In this document: piece by piece, positions 24,955 to 33,285 of the stretch
How positions within the stretch are numbered: the first letter of the stretch is position 1
Layout of the letters: every line of letters starts with the position of its first letter
Assembly: GCA_017380635.1 (NCBI GenBank)
Contig: JAFODP010000017.1
Span: 1 to 64,000, forward strand
Direction of reading: 5' to 3'
Origin: Bacteroidales bacterium
GTDB taxonomy: Bacteria > Bacteroidota > Bacteroidia > Bacteroidales > UBA1402
Length of the DNA stretch: 64,000 nucleotides
Made by a program: the position numbers and the translations under genes
The notes under the pieces: model-generated
Seen by the model: only the letters and a program-made list of their open reading frames with translations
What the model was told of the DNA's origin: nothing
The model's database searches: none

Positions 24955-26163
24955 TTATTGATCTTTAGCTATTTTATTATCTTCCGGTTTAATCAGACTG
25001 ACAATATCGCCTTCCTGCAGGCCTTGGCCAATCACCGCCTCAAATTCCGACTGAGCCACCACGGAAACAGGCTTACGCAGATATTGTTTGCCTTCTTTTT
25101 GCTTGACATAAACCACACGCGTGCTGTCTTCGTCGAAAACAGCCACCATGGGCACGATAATGGTATCGGGAATATGTTTGAGCAGCACTTGACAGTTGGC
25201 ACTGATTTCGGGATCGAGCACCGCCGTGGCAGAATCGATTTGCGCCGTAACATCGAACACGTTCACATTGGAACCTTGCACCACAGGACGACTCACCGGC
25301 GTTTTAGATTGAATGCGACCATAAGCTTTGACGCCCGGCAAACCGGGAAAAGTAAAATTCACCGCCTGACCACTTTCCATGCGCTTCACATCCTGTTCCA
25401 GCACTTCCATCTGTACATGACGTTCGTCGCCCACCACAATCATACCGATTTCCTGACGCATTTCATCGCCCGACATCAACTTGCGCGAAGGCATAGCCGG
25501 ACAATTAACCAACAAAATCATGCCACTGGCCGGCGCTTTGATGATAGTGTGATCCATCACATAAGAATATTGTTCTTCCAGTTCCTGATACTGACGCAAT
25601 TGCATTTCCAAACGCTTCAATTCGGCTTCGTTGACAATTTTCATCGTGGCCAATTGTCGGTCGAGTTTGGCTTGCTGGATGGCGTTCTTGCGCAGATTCA
25701 GCTCGGCAATTTTACGTTGATTGGGTGTGTAATAAGCTAATTGCAAGGAATCCAATTGGGAGAGACGCGCCTGGATGGCGTTATTCTTGGCTTGTGCTTC
25801 GAGTTCGGCGTATTGCGATTTCAAATTGGCCACGCCCGATTCGTACGAGAGATGACCTTGTTCCACATAAAGGGAAACCGTTTCGCGAAGTTCTTCGTAA
25901 TAGGTATTGTCCAACACACAAACCACATCACCTTCCTGCACATAAATGCCATCGTCCACCACCCATTGGGTCATAGACCAACGCAATTCATTGATAGCTG
26001 TTACAGGGATGGTTTTTGACGGCAATACCGTCCCCTCTACCTGAAGGTAGTGACGAAAATCTCCCCGATAAACTTTGGCTGTAAAGGTCTGTGATTCGTC
26101 TGTTGGCTGACAAGCCATAAAAAACAGCGACATTATCGCTAACAAAACAAGACGATTCATCAT
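24955..26163 (-). CDS. Periplasmic adaptor lipoprotein (HlyD/MacA family), first of three
   Basis: 402 residues with a lipoprotein signal (MSLFFMAC). It has KVYRGDFRHYLQVEGTVLP, VQEGDVVCVLDNTYYEE, a coiled coil (about 80-185), IIKAPASGMILLV and a C-terminal segment with LQEGDIVSLI. First gene of the export operon. The two in-frame ATGs at its start (26163 and 26160) lie only 4 bases after a near-ideal promoter -7 box (26168-26175), so the mRNA may be leaderless. Together with the two following adaptors, permease, ATPase and TolC it makes a tripartite exporter of unknown substrate. Confidence 0.9.
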   Translation of the reverse strand: MMNRLVLLAIMSLFFMACQPTDESQTFTAKVYRGDFRHYLQVEGTVLPSKTIPVTAINELRWSMTQWVVDDGIYVQEGDVVCVLDNTYYEELRETVSLYVEQGHLSYESGVANLKSQYAELEAQAKNNAIQARLSQLDSLQLAYYTPNQRKIAELNLRKNAIQQAKLDRQLATMKIVNEAELKRLEMQLRQYQELEEQYSYVMDHTIIKAPASGMILLVNCPAMPSRKLMSGDEMRQEIGMIVVGDERHVQMEVLEQDVKRMESGQAVNFTFPGLPGVKAYGRIQSKTPVSRPVVQGSNVNVFDVTAQIDSATAVLDPEISANCQVLLKHIPDTIIVPMVAVFDEDSTRVVYVKQKEGKQYLRKPVSVVAQSEFEAVIGQGLQEGDIVSLIKPEDNKIAKDQ

Positions 26164-26167
26164 GACA

Positions 26168-26199
26168 CAAAGGTACTGCGAATCTAATGCTTACGCAAA
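26168..26199 (-). promoter_or_regulatory. Promoter of the three-adaptor export operon (-33 and -7 boxes)
   Basis: On the minus strand TTTG (26196-26199), a 20-base spacer and TACCTTTG (26168-26175) match both elements of the Bacteroidota promoter. The ATG of the first gene begins 4 bases after the -7 box. Confidence 0.75.
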
Positions 26200-26224
26200 T
26201 ATGTTAAGAGATATTAGTATTAAT

Positions 26225-27436
26225 TCACAATTGAGGAAAGCCCGACGACAAATCATCGAAAAGACGCAGCCAAGACGGCAGAATCCGCTCTATCGTGTAG
26301 TTTTTCATGTGGGCTTGGGCGCGCTGCGACATGTCGCAGCGCAAAGCTTCGTCACGACACAAACGGAGCAGCGCATCGGCATAGGCATCTTCGTCGAAAC
26401 AAGGTACCAACAGTCCGCTTTGGCCATTTTGCAACATTTCTTCCATCATTTCGTTCAGACGAAAAAGCACGGGCACCAAACCGGCTTGCTGTGCTTCCAT
26501 CTGACTGAGCCCCTGAGCTTCGGTGCGAGAAGGCAATGCAAAAACGGCAGCTTGCGCATACAGACTTTCGTCCCAAATGGGCGGCAAGAGCAAAACGCGA
26601 GGCATTTTTTCCCGAAGAATCATTTGTTCCAGTTTGGCTTTATCCGGACCATCGCCGCGCAAATGCAATTGCCAATCGGGCAAAAGTGCTGCCAACTTAG
26701 ACCAAACACGCAGCAAGATATCCAAACCTTTGTCTTTGCAGGAAAAACGTCCCGTGTAGAGTATGATTTTTTCGGCCGAAGTTCGCACGGCCGAAGTCGT
26801 CACCGGATTGGGAATCGCAAACATTTTGTCGGACAAGTTTTGTCGTTCGCCGGCCGACAAGGCAAAAGCATTTTCCAAAGCATTCAGCACATGCGTTTTA
26901 TACGAACCGTGCAAGAGCACATAAGCTGCCGATTGTTGTATTTCGTCACGAAGCATGCGACAGACCTTTTTATCCGACAAAGAGGGAAAGAGCTTGATAT
27001 ACAGATATCGCAACATAGACTTCCATTGCGAAGGACGCCAAGCCCCTACAGGAAAATCCATTTGACGACGTCGTTGGAAAAGCCAAGCAGGATCGGCATG
27101 CAACACATTGATTACCTTATGTTTGGCATCGGCATCAAACAAACGATACACCAAAGAAGCCACGCCTTGGTTCAAGACAATATCGAAATCTTGCGTGCAA
27201 ATAAGTTGCTTCAAATAGGAAAGATTCTCGGAGGCATTGATATCTCGCTGATTTGGAAGACGATAGCAAGTGAAGGTTTCAGCATCGGGCCAAGCTGTCT
27301 GCGATTTTTTCCACGAAACAAAAGCCACCTCATGACCTTCCTGACGAAATGCCAGGGCCAATTGCAGACTAAGCTTCTCTATGCCGCCCAGGGCCGGAAA
27401 AGTAGACAGAACAAACAATATCCGATGCTTCATCAC
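26225..27436 (-). CDS. Glycosyltransferase, GT4 family
   Basis: 403 residues with a GT-B fold. The N-terminal donor-independent half opens with LSTFPALGGIEKLSLQLALA, the glycine-rich loop of GT4 enzymes. The C-terminal half has ILYTGRFSCKDKGLDILLRV and the E-x7-E motif in SRTEAQGLSQMEAQQAG, where the two Glu contact the nucleotide-sugar. It would add a sugar to a growing surface glycan. It starts directly after the stop of the GT2 gene and is the last gene of the recJ-recQ-...-GT run. Confidence 0.9.
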   Translation of the reverse strand: MMKHRILFVLSTFPALGGIEKLSLQLALAFRQEGHEVAFVSWKKSQTAWPDAETFTCYRLPNQRDINASENLSYLKQLICTQDFDIVLNQGVASLVYRLFDADAKHKVINVLHADPAWLFQRRRQMDFPVGAWRPSQWKSMLRYLYIKLFPSLSDKKVCRMLRDEIQQSAAYVLLHGSYKTHVLNALENAFALSAGERQNLSDKMFAIPNPVTTSAVRTSAEKIILYTGRFSCKDKGLDILLRVWSKLAALLPDWQLHLRGDGPDKAKLEQMILREKMPRVLLLPPIWDESLYAQAAVFALPSRTEAQGLSQMEAQQAGLVPVLFRLNEMMEEMLQNGQSGLLVPCFDEDAYADALLRLCRDEALRCDMSQRAQAHMKNYTIERILPSWLRLFDDLSSGFPQL

Positions 27437-28393
27437 TTAGGCAAGAATAAGAATCAGAGCATATTTGACGTAATCTTTCAGGCGCTTACGATAACCCGTA
27501 CTGGTCCAGAAACTGAAAATTTCCTTGGCAAAATCTTCGTTGCGCGTCTGATAAGCATAATGCAATTCGTCGCGCAAAGCTCGCTTCATGAACGACTTGA
27601 TGGATTTCTTTCCCAAACCCAGACACTGCGCAATCTGATAAGTCTGACGGGCACAAGTCCAGATGAAACGATGTTTTTTGTACAAGTCGCGACTATGACT
27701 CACCGATTCATCCAACACACGATAAGCCAAATGATCGTAAGGCAGATAGCATGCCGGACCGGCCATCAGCAGCACCGAAGTGATAGGCAAATCTTCGGCC
27801 ACCACCGACGAAGCAATAAAGATTTCGGGAAAAGCCTGATAAGCTTTCAGAACGATTTCCTTGCGATAAGTTGCCGCCGACAAAACCACCGTGGGAAAAA
27901 ATTGCTTCGACAGAAAACGAGCGGCCGTTGCCGGACCAAAATCTTTATCGCGGAAAATTTGTTCTTGGTAAGGCGATGTTTGTTCCTCGAATTCCTGACG
28001 GTTCTGCATCCAATTTTTAGCACGAGCATAGACAAAACTCAGTTGCGGATGCGCACGGAAAGCATCTATCTCGCGTTGCAGTTTATGTGGATCCAACCAA
28101 AAATCATCGCCGGCACAATCGGCAATGTAATCGCCTTTGGCCAACATCAAACAATCGAAATAATTGCGGCAAATGCCTTTGTTGTTCTCGTTAAGTTGCA
28201 GCACTATCTTATCGGGATATATATGCTTGTATTGCTGACAGATATGCGTGGTATCGTCGTCGGAAGCATCATCTCCCAAAATAATTTCATAGTCGAAATC
28301 GGTTTCCTGCGCCAAGACCGATTCTATGGCTTGTGCAATAAAATCTTCCTGGTTGTAACAAAGCAGAATCACCGACACCAAAGGCTTTTCCAT
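27437..28393 (-). CDS. Glycosyltransferase, GT2 family
   Basis: 318 residues with a GT-A fold: VSVILLCYNQEDFIAQAIES at the N-terminus, the nucleotide-binding Asp pair in IILGDDASDDDT, and the metal-binding DxD-like motif in CAGDDFWLDP. It transfers a sugar from a nucleotide donor, probably in assembly of a surface polysaccharide together with the flippase upstream and the GT4 enzyme downstream. Six bases separate it from the flippase gene. Confidence 0.91.
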   Translation of the reverse strand: MEKPLVSVILLCYNQEDFIAQAIESVLAQETDFDYEIILGDDASDDDTTHICQQYKHIYPDKIVLQLNENNKGICRNYFDCLMLAKGDYIADCAGDDFWLDPHKLQREIDAFRAHPQLSFVYARAKNWMQNRQEFEEQTSPYQEQIFRDKDFGPATAARFLSKQFFPTVVLSAATYRKEIVLKAYQAFPEIFIASSVVAEDLPITSVLLMAGPACYLPYDHLAYRVLDESVSHSRDLYKKHRFIWTCARQTYQIAQCLGLGKKSIKSFMKRALRDELHYAYQTRNEDFAKEIFSFWTSTGYRKRLKDYVKYALILILA

Positions 28394-28399
28394 ATATCA

Positions 28400-29890
28400 T
28401 TATCTATTAAATCGTTTGACAATGGCTTGTTTGATTTCCTGCCACGACAATATCTGTCGAAATTCCAGCAAGAGAAAAACGATAGCCAAGAGGCTCAACA
28501 AAAACGAGCAAATATACATCCATCCGCTTGATAATGTCAACTGTGTCAGACAAAATGCCAGTATTATCATGCAAGAAAAAATCAAGGTGATGCGAATATT
28601 GTAGCCGGCCATGCGGAAAGCACACAATCGACGGATAAGCAGGTACACCAACAAGGTATACACCAAATGTGCCAACAAATAGGCATAACCGGCGGAAATC
28701 AGTCCGAAGTAAGGCCACAAAAAGCAGACAGCCGCCACATAAACCACATACCAAACAGTTTCTATCAGCATGAACATCAATCCTTTGCCTTTGCTAAGCA
28801 CCACGTAGGCCATAGGCCAGTTCATCACTTTCAGAAAACAACCTAGCATCTGCCATTGCAAAAGGCTTACCGAAGGAAGAAACTTGGATGTATAGAAAAG
28901 CTTGATAATCAGTGGCGCCATTAGTATCATCAGCATCACTATCAGGGATGAAATGAGCAGCGAGATACGATATTGCTGATTGACCGATTCCGTCATGGCG
29001 TGGTTGTCGTGGGAAAGTTCGCACAGACGTGGATAATAATCGGCAGCCATAGCACTGAAAATAGCCGACAAGGACATGGCCGAAATGGACCAAGCCGCCT
29101 GATAACATCCCACCGTGTCGATGTCACTCCAATCTCTGATGAGCGATCTCAGCAAAAATGCGCTTGCCGTCGCAAAAAGGCCTACCATCATACTGTAAAA
29201 ACCCAACTGCAACATAGACTTTCCTTTGGCGAAGACAACTTGCCAAGGCAAGGATGTAGCGGGTAATTTGAGTCGCAACGTATAGTAAGCCGACACCGAA
29301 AGCATGGTCAGCGCAATGATAAGAATGGCAGGAATGACGGCTTTTTCTCCGAAGAACAAAAAGAGTATCGTACTGAAAACAAAAGACAGCAGACTACCCC
29401 AAATATTGGCTTTTGCCATATCTCCAATGCGACGAACTCCCTGTAAAATAGCGCGTTGTCCGGCTGAAAGTGTGGTGGCAAAAATAGCCAGCGAGAGCAA
29501 GGATATGGGCAGCACATGGGCGGTATCGTCAAAAGCGATCAGACTGATGCGGCGAGCTAAGAGGATGCAAAGCAATGCGCCCAACAAAGAGGTAAACCAA
29601 AGCAATCGACGGAAAACGCTCAGTGCAACTGCCATGCGGGAACGATCGTTGGTAGCATGGGCCGAGGAAATATCACGCACCGCGCTGAAACTGAGCCCCA
29701 AATCGCTCACCGAACGCAGCATATCCACCACCGACTGATACAAGCTCATCAGGCCAAGACCATTGGGTCCCAACAAGACAGACACCACTTTGGTACGCAA
29801 CACACCTATCATAATGTTGAACACTTGCGAACCACCGAAAATGCCGGTCGATTTCAGAATTTTGCCGTATGTATCTTTCGCCTTCGCCAT
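28400..29890 (-). CDS. Polysaccharide flippase of the Wzx/MOP superfamily
   Basis: 496 residues with about 12-14 predicted membrane segments and short loops, as in O-antigen and exopolysaccharide flippases. The N-terminus (KSTGIFGGSQVFNIMIGVLR, VLLGPNGLGLMSLYQS) is typical of the family. Its role would be to move lipid-linked sugar units across the inner membrane. It lies between an M16-like gene (8-base gap) and two glycosyltransferases, supporting a polysaccharide function. No polymerase (Wzy) is present here. Confidence 0.9.
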   Translation of the reverse strand: MAKAKDTYGKILKSTGIFGGSQVFNIMIGVLRTKVVSVLLGPNGLGLMSLYQSVVDMLRSVSDLGLSFSAVRDISSAHATNDRSRMAVALSVFRRLLWFTSLLGALLCILLARRISLIAFDDTAHVLPISLLSLAIFATTLSAGQRAILQGVRRIGDMAKANIWGSLLSFVFSTILFLFFGEKAVIPAILIIALTMLSVSAYYTLRLKLPATSLPWQVVFAKGKSMLQLGFYSMMVGLFATASAFLLRSLIRDWSDIDTVGCYQAAWSISAMSLSAIFSAMAADYYPRLCELSHDNHAMTESVNQQYRISLLISSLIVMLMILMAPLIIKLFYTSKFLPSVSLLQWQMLGCFLKVMNWPMAYVVLSKGKGLMFMLIETVWYVVYVAAVCFLWPYFGLISAGYAYLLAHLVYTLLVYLLIRRLCAFRMAGYNIRITLIFSCMIILAFCLTQLTLSSGWMYICSFLLSLLAIVFLLLEFRQILSWQEIKQAIVKRFNR

Positions 29891-29898
29891 AAATTGAT

Positions 29899-31152
29899 TT
29901 ATAAGCTTTTACCGCCTACGCAGACTTCGTATGCCAATTCTTTGCGCAAATATCGTTGGGCCAGTGTTTGCAAATCGTCTGCACTGACTTCTTTCATGGC
30001 CTGCATCTGCGTTTCCAAAGACGAGAGCGGCATGCCCACCGAAGCGGTGGAAATATACAAATCGGACAAAGTGAAGGGGCCGTCCATCATGCGGGCGAAT
30101 TCTCCCGAAAGATATTGACGCAGTATCGACAATTCCTTTTCACTGACTTTTTCGTTCTGCAGACGCTCTATTTCTTCGTAAACCGCCGCTATCAAAGGCT
30201 TGACAAAACGAATATCTGTCTGGGTTTCAATATCGATATAAGAAGCATTGCGGTAAACGGTGTGCGAAGAAAAGATGCCATAGGTATAGGCTTTTTCCTC
30301 GCGGATGGAGGTCATGAGACGACTGCCGTAGTAACCGCCCAGCAAGGTATTGAGTACTTTCAAAGGAACGAAATCGGGATGATCCTGGCCCACCAATGGA
30401 AATGTGAAACGAAGAGCGGCTTGCAGGGCATCTTCCTTGGGGATGAAGTAGCTGCCGCTTGCCGCCGGCGCAGCCGGCGGCAAGTCGCCCACCGCATCGG
30501 CTACGGTTGTTCGGGGCACTTGCCCACCAAATATTTCTTCCGTAATGGCCAATTCTTCCTCGCCCACATCGCCCACCAGGATCATTTCGGTGCGCGAAGG
30601 CAAATAATATCGACGATGAAAATCCAGCAAGAGTTCACGGTCGAAGTCTTCAAAATCGCATTCCTTCAACTGACGACCATAAGGATGGTTTTCGCCAAAC
30701 AAAAGCGCATTCATAGTCGTGGTAGCACGCACTTGCACCTTTTCCCTGTCCACCAAGTAATTGTGATAACGTTGTTCCACCACCACCTTGACATCGTGCT
30801 GCGGATAGGCCGGACTCAGATAAATATCGCGCAACAAGCTCAAAGTCTGTCGATAACACTTTTTAGGCGTCAACAAATTGACATAAGCATATTCCATCCC
30901 GATGGAATAATACAAAAAGGCGCCATAAGCATCGAAAAGTTCGGCAATCTGCGCAGAAGTCTTATCCTGACAACCTTCCTTGAGCAGCATATTGGTAAAA
31001 GCAGCCACCAAAGGACGTTGTTGAAACACCGAACCGGCACGAATCATCAAATCGACACGCAACAAATCGGGACAATGCGTATTGCGGTAACGCAAAGGAA
31101 TGCCGCTACTCAATATGGAAGTATGAAGTGGCGGCACCGTCAAGGAAAACAT
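29899..31152 (-). CDS. M16 (insulinase-family) peptidase homologue without the zinc motif
   Basis: 417 residues from the ATG at 31152, six bases after the kdsB stop; an in-frame ATG at 31188 would overlap kdsB by 31 bases. The protein has the two-domain M16 fold: SGIPLRYRNTHCPDLLRVDL near the start and RLMTSIREEKAYTYGIFSSH in the second domain, the R/Y region of the non-catalytic subunit. The segment that should carry HxxEH reads VAAFTNMLLKEGCQ, without the two His or the Glu, so it is not a zinc peptidase by itself. M16 heterodimers pair such a subunit with a catalytic one; none lies in this window. A GC-rich perfect inverted repeat (30458-30484) encodes its Pro/Ala stretch LPPAAPAA. Confidence 0.87.
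   Translation of the reverse strand: MFSLTVPPLHTSILSSGIPLRYRNTHCPDLLRVDLMIRAGSVFQQRPLVAAFTNMLLKEGCQDKTSAQIAELFDAYGAFLYYSIGMEYAYVNLLTPKKCYRQTLSLLRDIYLSPAYPQHDVKVVVEQRYHNYLVDREKVQVRATTTMNALLFGENHPYGRQLKECDFEDFDRELLLDFHRRYYLPSRTEMILVGDVGEEELAITEEIFGGQVPRTTVADAVGDLPPAAPAASGSYFIPKEDALQAALRFTFPLVGQDHPDFVPLKVLNTLLGGYYGSRLMTSIREEKAYTYGIFSSHTVYRNASYIDIETQTDIRFVKPLIAAVYEEIERLQNEKVSEKELSILRQYLSGEFARMMDGPFTLSDLYISTASVGMPLSSLETQMQAMKEVSADDLQTLAQRYLRKELAYEVCVGGKSL
30458..30484. repeat. Perfect GC-rich inverted repeat inside the M16 coding region
   Basis: Two 12-base arms (CTTGCCGCCGGC, 30458-30469, and GCCGGCGGCAAG, 30473-30484) pair perfectly around the three bases GCA. On the minus strand they encode the Pro/Ala-rich stretch LPPAAPAAS. 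No T-run follows, so it is not a terminator. Confidence 0.8.
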
Positions 31153-31157
31153 CTCCC

Positions 31158-31913
31158 CTATTTTCGGCGGGCAAGTTCTGTCAAGCATAAGGCTACATCT
31201 TCGGGCGTATCAACCGCCACATTTTCAACATAAGTAATCGCAGTACGAATGCGATATCCATTTTCCAACCAACGCAATTGTTCCAATGATTCTGCTTTTT
31301 CGAGCACGGTAGGCGCCAAAGCCGCCAATTGCGTCAGCACATCTCGGCGATAAGCATAGATACCGATATGTTTGTAAAAAGTATGATGTTGCAGATAATC
31401 CTCTTGCGGAACATTACGCAAATAAGGCACTACGGAACGAGAAAAATACATGGCTTCTCCCTCTTTGTTCAACAAAACTTTGGGTGAATTGGGATTGGCC
31501 AAAGTTTCGTAACTATCTTTTTCGGAGAATGGTTTCACCAAGGTAGCAATCTGCGTATCAGGGCTGTCGAAACAAGCCATCAGGGCCTGCAATTGCGAAG
31601 CGTCGACAAAAGGCTCATCGCCTTGAATATTGATAACGACATCAGGCGCTTCTCCAGACAATTTGCCAACGGCCTCTGCACAACGGTCGGTACCGCTGCG
31701 ATGTTGATCGGAAGTCATGATAACACATCCGCCAAAAGCCTGCACAGCCTGAAAAATCCGTTCATCGTCGGTAGCGACATACACGCTGTCGAGTACGGCT
31801 GAAGCTTGTTCATACACTCTCTGTATCATCGTTTTGCCTCCAATATCCACCAAGGGTTTACCGGGGAAACGGCTGGAAGCATAACGGGCCGGAATAATTC
31901 CTACAAAATTCAT
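31158..31913 (-). CDS. kdsB: 3-deoxy-manno-octulosonate cytidylyltransferase
   Basis: 251 residues, normal length. KdsB activates Kdo with CTP to give CMP-Kdo for the inner core of lipopolysaccharide. Family motifs are IPARYASSRFPGKPLVDIGGK (shared CTP-binding start, about 7-27), TDDERIFQ, SDQHRSGTDRCAE, NIQGDEPF and HIGIYAYRR. The enzyme sits in a run with a flippase and glycosyltransferases, consistent with envelope-glycan synthesis. It starts 4 bases after the NfeD-like gene stop. Confidence 0.97.
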   Translation of the reverse strand: MNFVGIIPARYASSRFPGKPLVDIGGKTMIQRVYEQASAVLDSVYVATDDERIFQAVQAFGGCVIMTSDQHRSGTDRCAEAVGKLSGEAPDVVINIQGDEPFVDASQLQALMACFDSPDTQIATLVKPFSEKDSYETLANPNSPKVLLNKEGEAMYFSRSVVPYLRNVPQEDYLQHHTFYKHIGIYAYRRDVLTQLAALAPTVLEKAESLEQLRWLENGYRIRTAITYVENVAVDTPEDVALCLTELARRK

Positions 31914-31917
31914 GGTC

Positions 31918-33285
31918 TTATGCTTTAGAAGAAAGGGAACGCACGTATAAGCATCCCGATTCCGAACGAATGACTACTATTTTTTCTTGCGCTTCGATAA
32001 AGCCGAATTCGGCCACCGCGTCGTATATTTTTCCATCGATACGCACTTTGCCGGCCGGACGCAAAACGGTAAATGCCTCGCCTTCCTTGCCCACTTGCAA
32101 AGACATTTCATCGGCCGGCACTGCCACATAACCTTCGGCAGCATCCTGCACTTTCTGCAGAGCCATACGCGAGAACAAACCTTTGCCCTTGCCAATACGC
32201 GCGCTGAGCAAAGCACAAATTATCACTGCAAGAATCATGCTGAACACCACCAAGATAAAAGATGATGTAAATTCTTGCCAAGCCGGACTTTCTACCGAGA
32301 AACTGAAATCGGATCCTACCAAAGCAAAGCAAAGTCCGGTCATCATGCAAAGGATGCCGACGATACCGAAAATACCGAAACCGGGAATCACGAACAATTC
32401 TATGGCCAACAGTAACATACCCACAATGAAAGTGATAAGTTCCCAATTGGCCAACAAGCCGTCCATATAAGCAGGCGCAAAATACAAAACCGCAGCTATC
32501 ACTGAGGCCGCAAAGGGAAAACCGATGCCCGGGCTCTGCAATTCGAACCAAATACCGGCCACGATTATCATCACCAGGATGGCGCGCAGACTGCTGTTCA
32601 TCAACCAGCCTTTCAGGCGATCTTTCGTTTTGAATTCATAGCTTTTGAGCTCGTAATCTTGCAACTGCCAACGACCTTCGATGATGCTTGGAATATCTTC
32701 GACGATAGCTTCGCAGAAATGATGCTGCAAGGCTTCGTGAGCGGTAAAGGTCAAGACTTTGCCAGAATCGGAAACGCCAACAACAGCCACATCGGCATCG
32801 ACCATTGCTTCGGCAATCTGCGGATCGCGACCCTGCGCCTCGGCTGTGGCGCGAATCATGGCACGCATGTAAGATTGGTATTTGTCGGGAGCCTGTTCGC
32901 CCGACTGATTCACCACGGTAGAAGCCCCGATGGTTGAGCCTTCGCGCATATAGATACTGTCGCAAGCAATGGAGATGAGCGCGCCGGCCGAGGCCGCATT
33001 CCTATCGATGAAGACCGCCACAGGCATGGGCGCATTCAACAAAAGACTACGGATAGAGTCGGCATACAACACTTCACCGCCGTAAGTATTCATATGTAGC
33101 AACAGATAAGTGGCGCTGTCGGCCGTGGCCGCTGCCAAGCCTTGCTTTATCTGCAAGAACGAACTACTGTTGACATTTTCCTTCAAGTCCACTTTGTACA
33201 CCAGCGGCCCGGCCGACAGCGGCAAGAGCGCGAAAATGCACAACAGACAAGACAGACAAATATGTTTCCAATCAAGCTTTTTCAT
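31918..33285 (-). CDS. NfeD family membrane-bound serine protease homologue (long form)
   Basis: 455 residues. After a signal segment (about 1-25) comes a ClpP-like domain with LLLHMNTYGGEVLYADSI and AASAGALISIACDSIYM, whose SAG Ser is the expected nucleophile, then about five membrane segments (about 235-370) and a C-terminal OB-like NfeD domain (GYVAVPADEMSLQVGKEGEA; VRIDGKIYDAVAEFGFI). Long NfeD proteins usually partner with a stomatin/slipin-like protein to cleave it; none is adjacent here. Start overlaps the recQ end by 14 bases. Confidence 0.9.
   Translation of the reverse strand: MKKLDWKHICLSCLLCIFALLPLSAGPLVYKVDLKENVNSSSFLQIKQGLAAATADSATYLLLHMNTYGGEVLYADSIRSLLLNAPMPVAVFIDRNAASAGALISIACDSIYMREGSTIGASTVVNQSGEQAPDKYQSYMRAMIRATAEAQGRDPQIAEAMVDADVAVVGVSDSGKVLTFTAHEALQHHFCEAIVEDIPSIIEGRWQLQDYELKSYEFKTKDRLKGWLMNSSLRAILVMIIVAGIWFELQSPGIGFPFAASVIAAVLYFAPAYMDGLLANWELITFIVGMLLLAIELFVIPGFGIFGIVGILCMMTGLCFALVGSDFSFSVESPAWQEFTSSFILVVFSMILAVIICALLSARIGKGKGLFSRMALQKVQDAAEGYVAVPADEMSLQVGKEGEAFTVLRPAGKVRIDGKIYDAVAEFGFIEAQEKIVVIRSESGCLYVRSLSSKA

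Noticed and set aside
26162..28531. A 789-codon open frame on the plus strand opposite the GT4, GT2 and flippase genes
   Set aside because: It is antisense to three well-recognised genes, its product is rich in His, Gln, Arg and Ile without family motifs, and it has no plausible start context. It is a shadow of coding bias.
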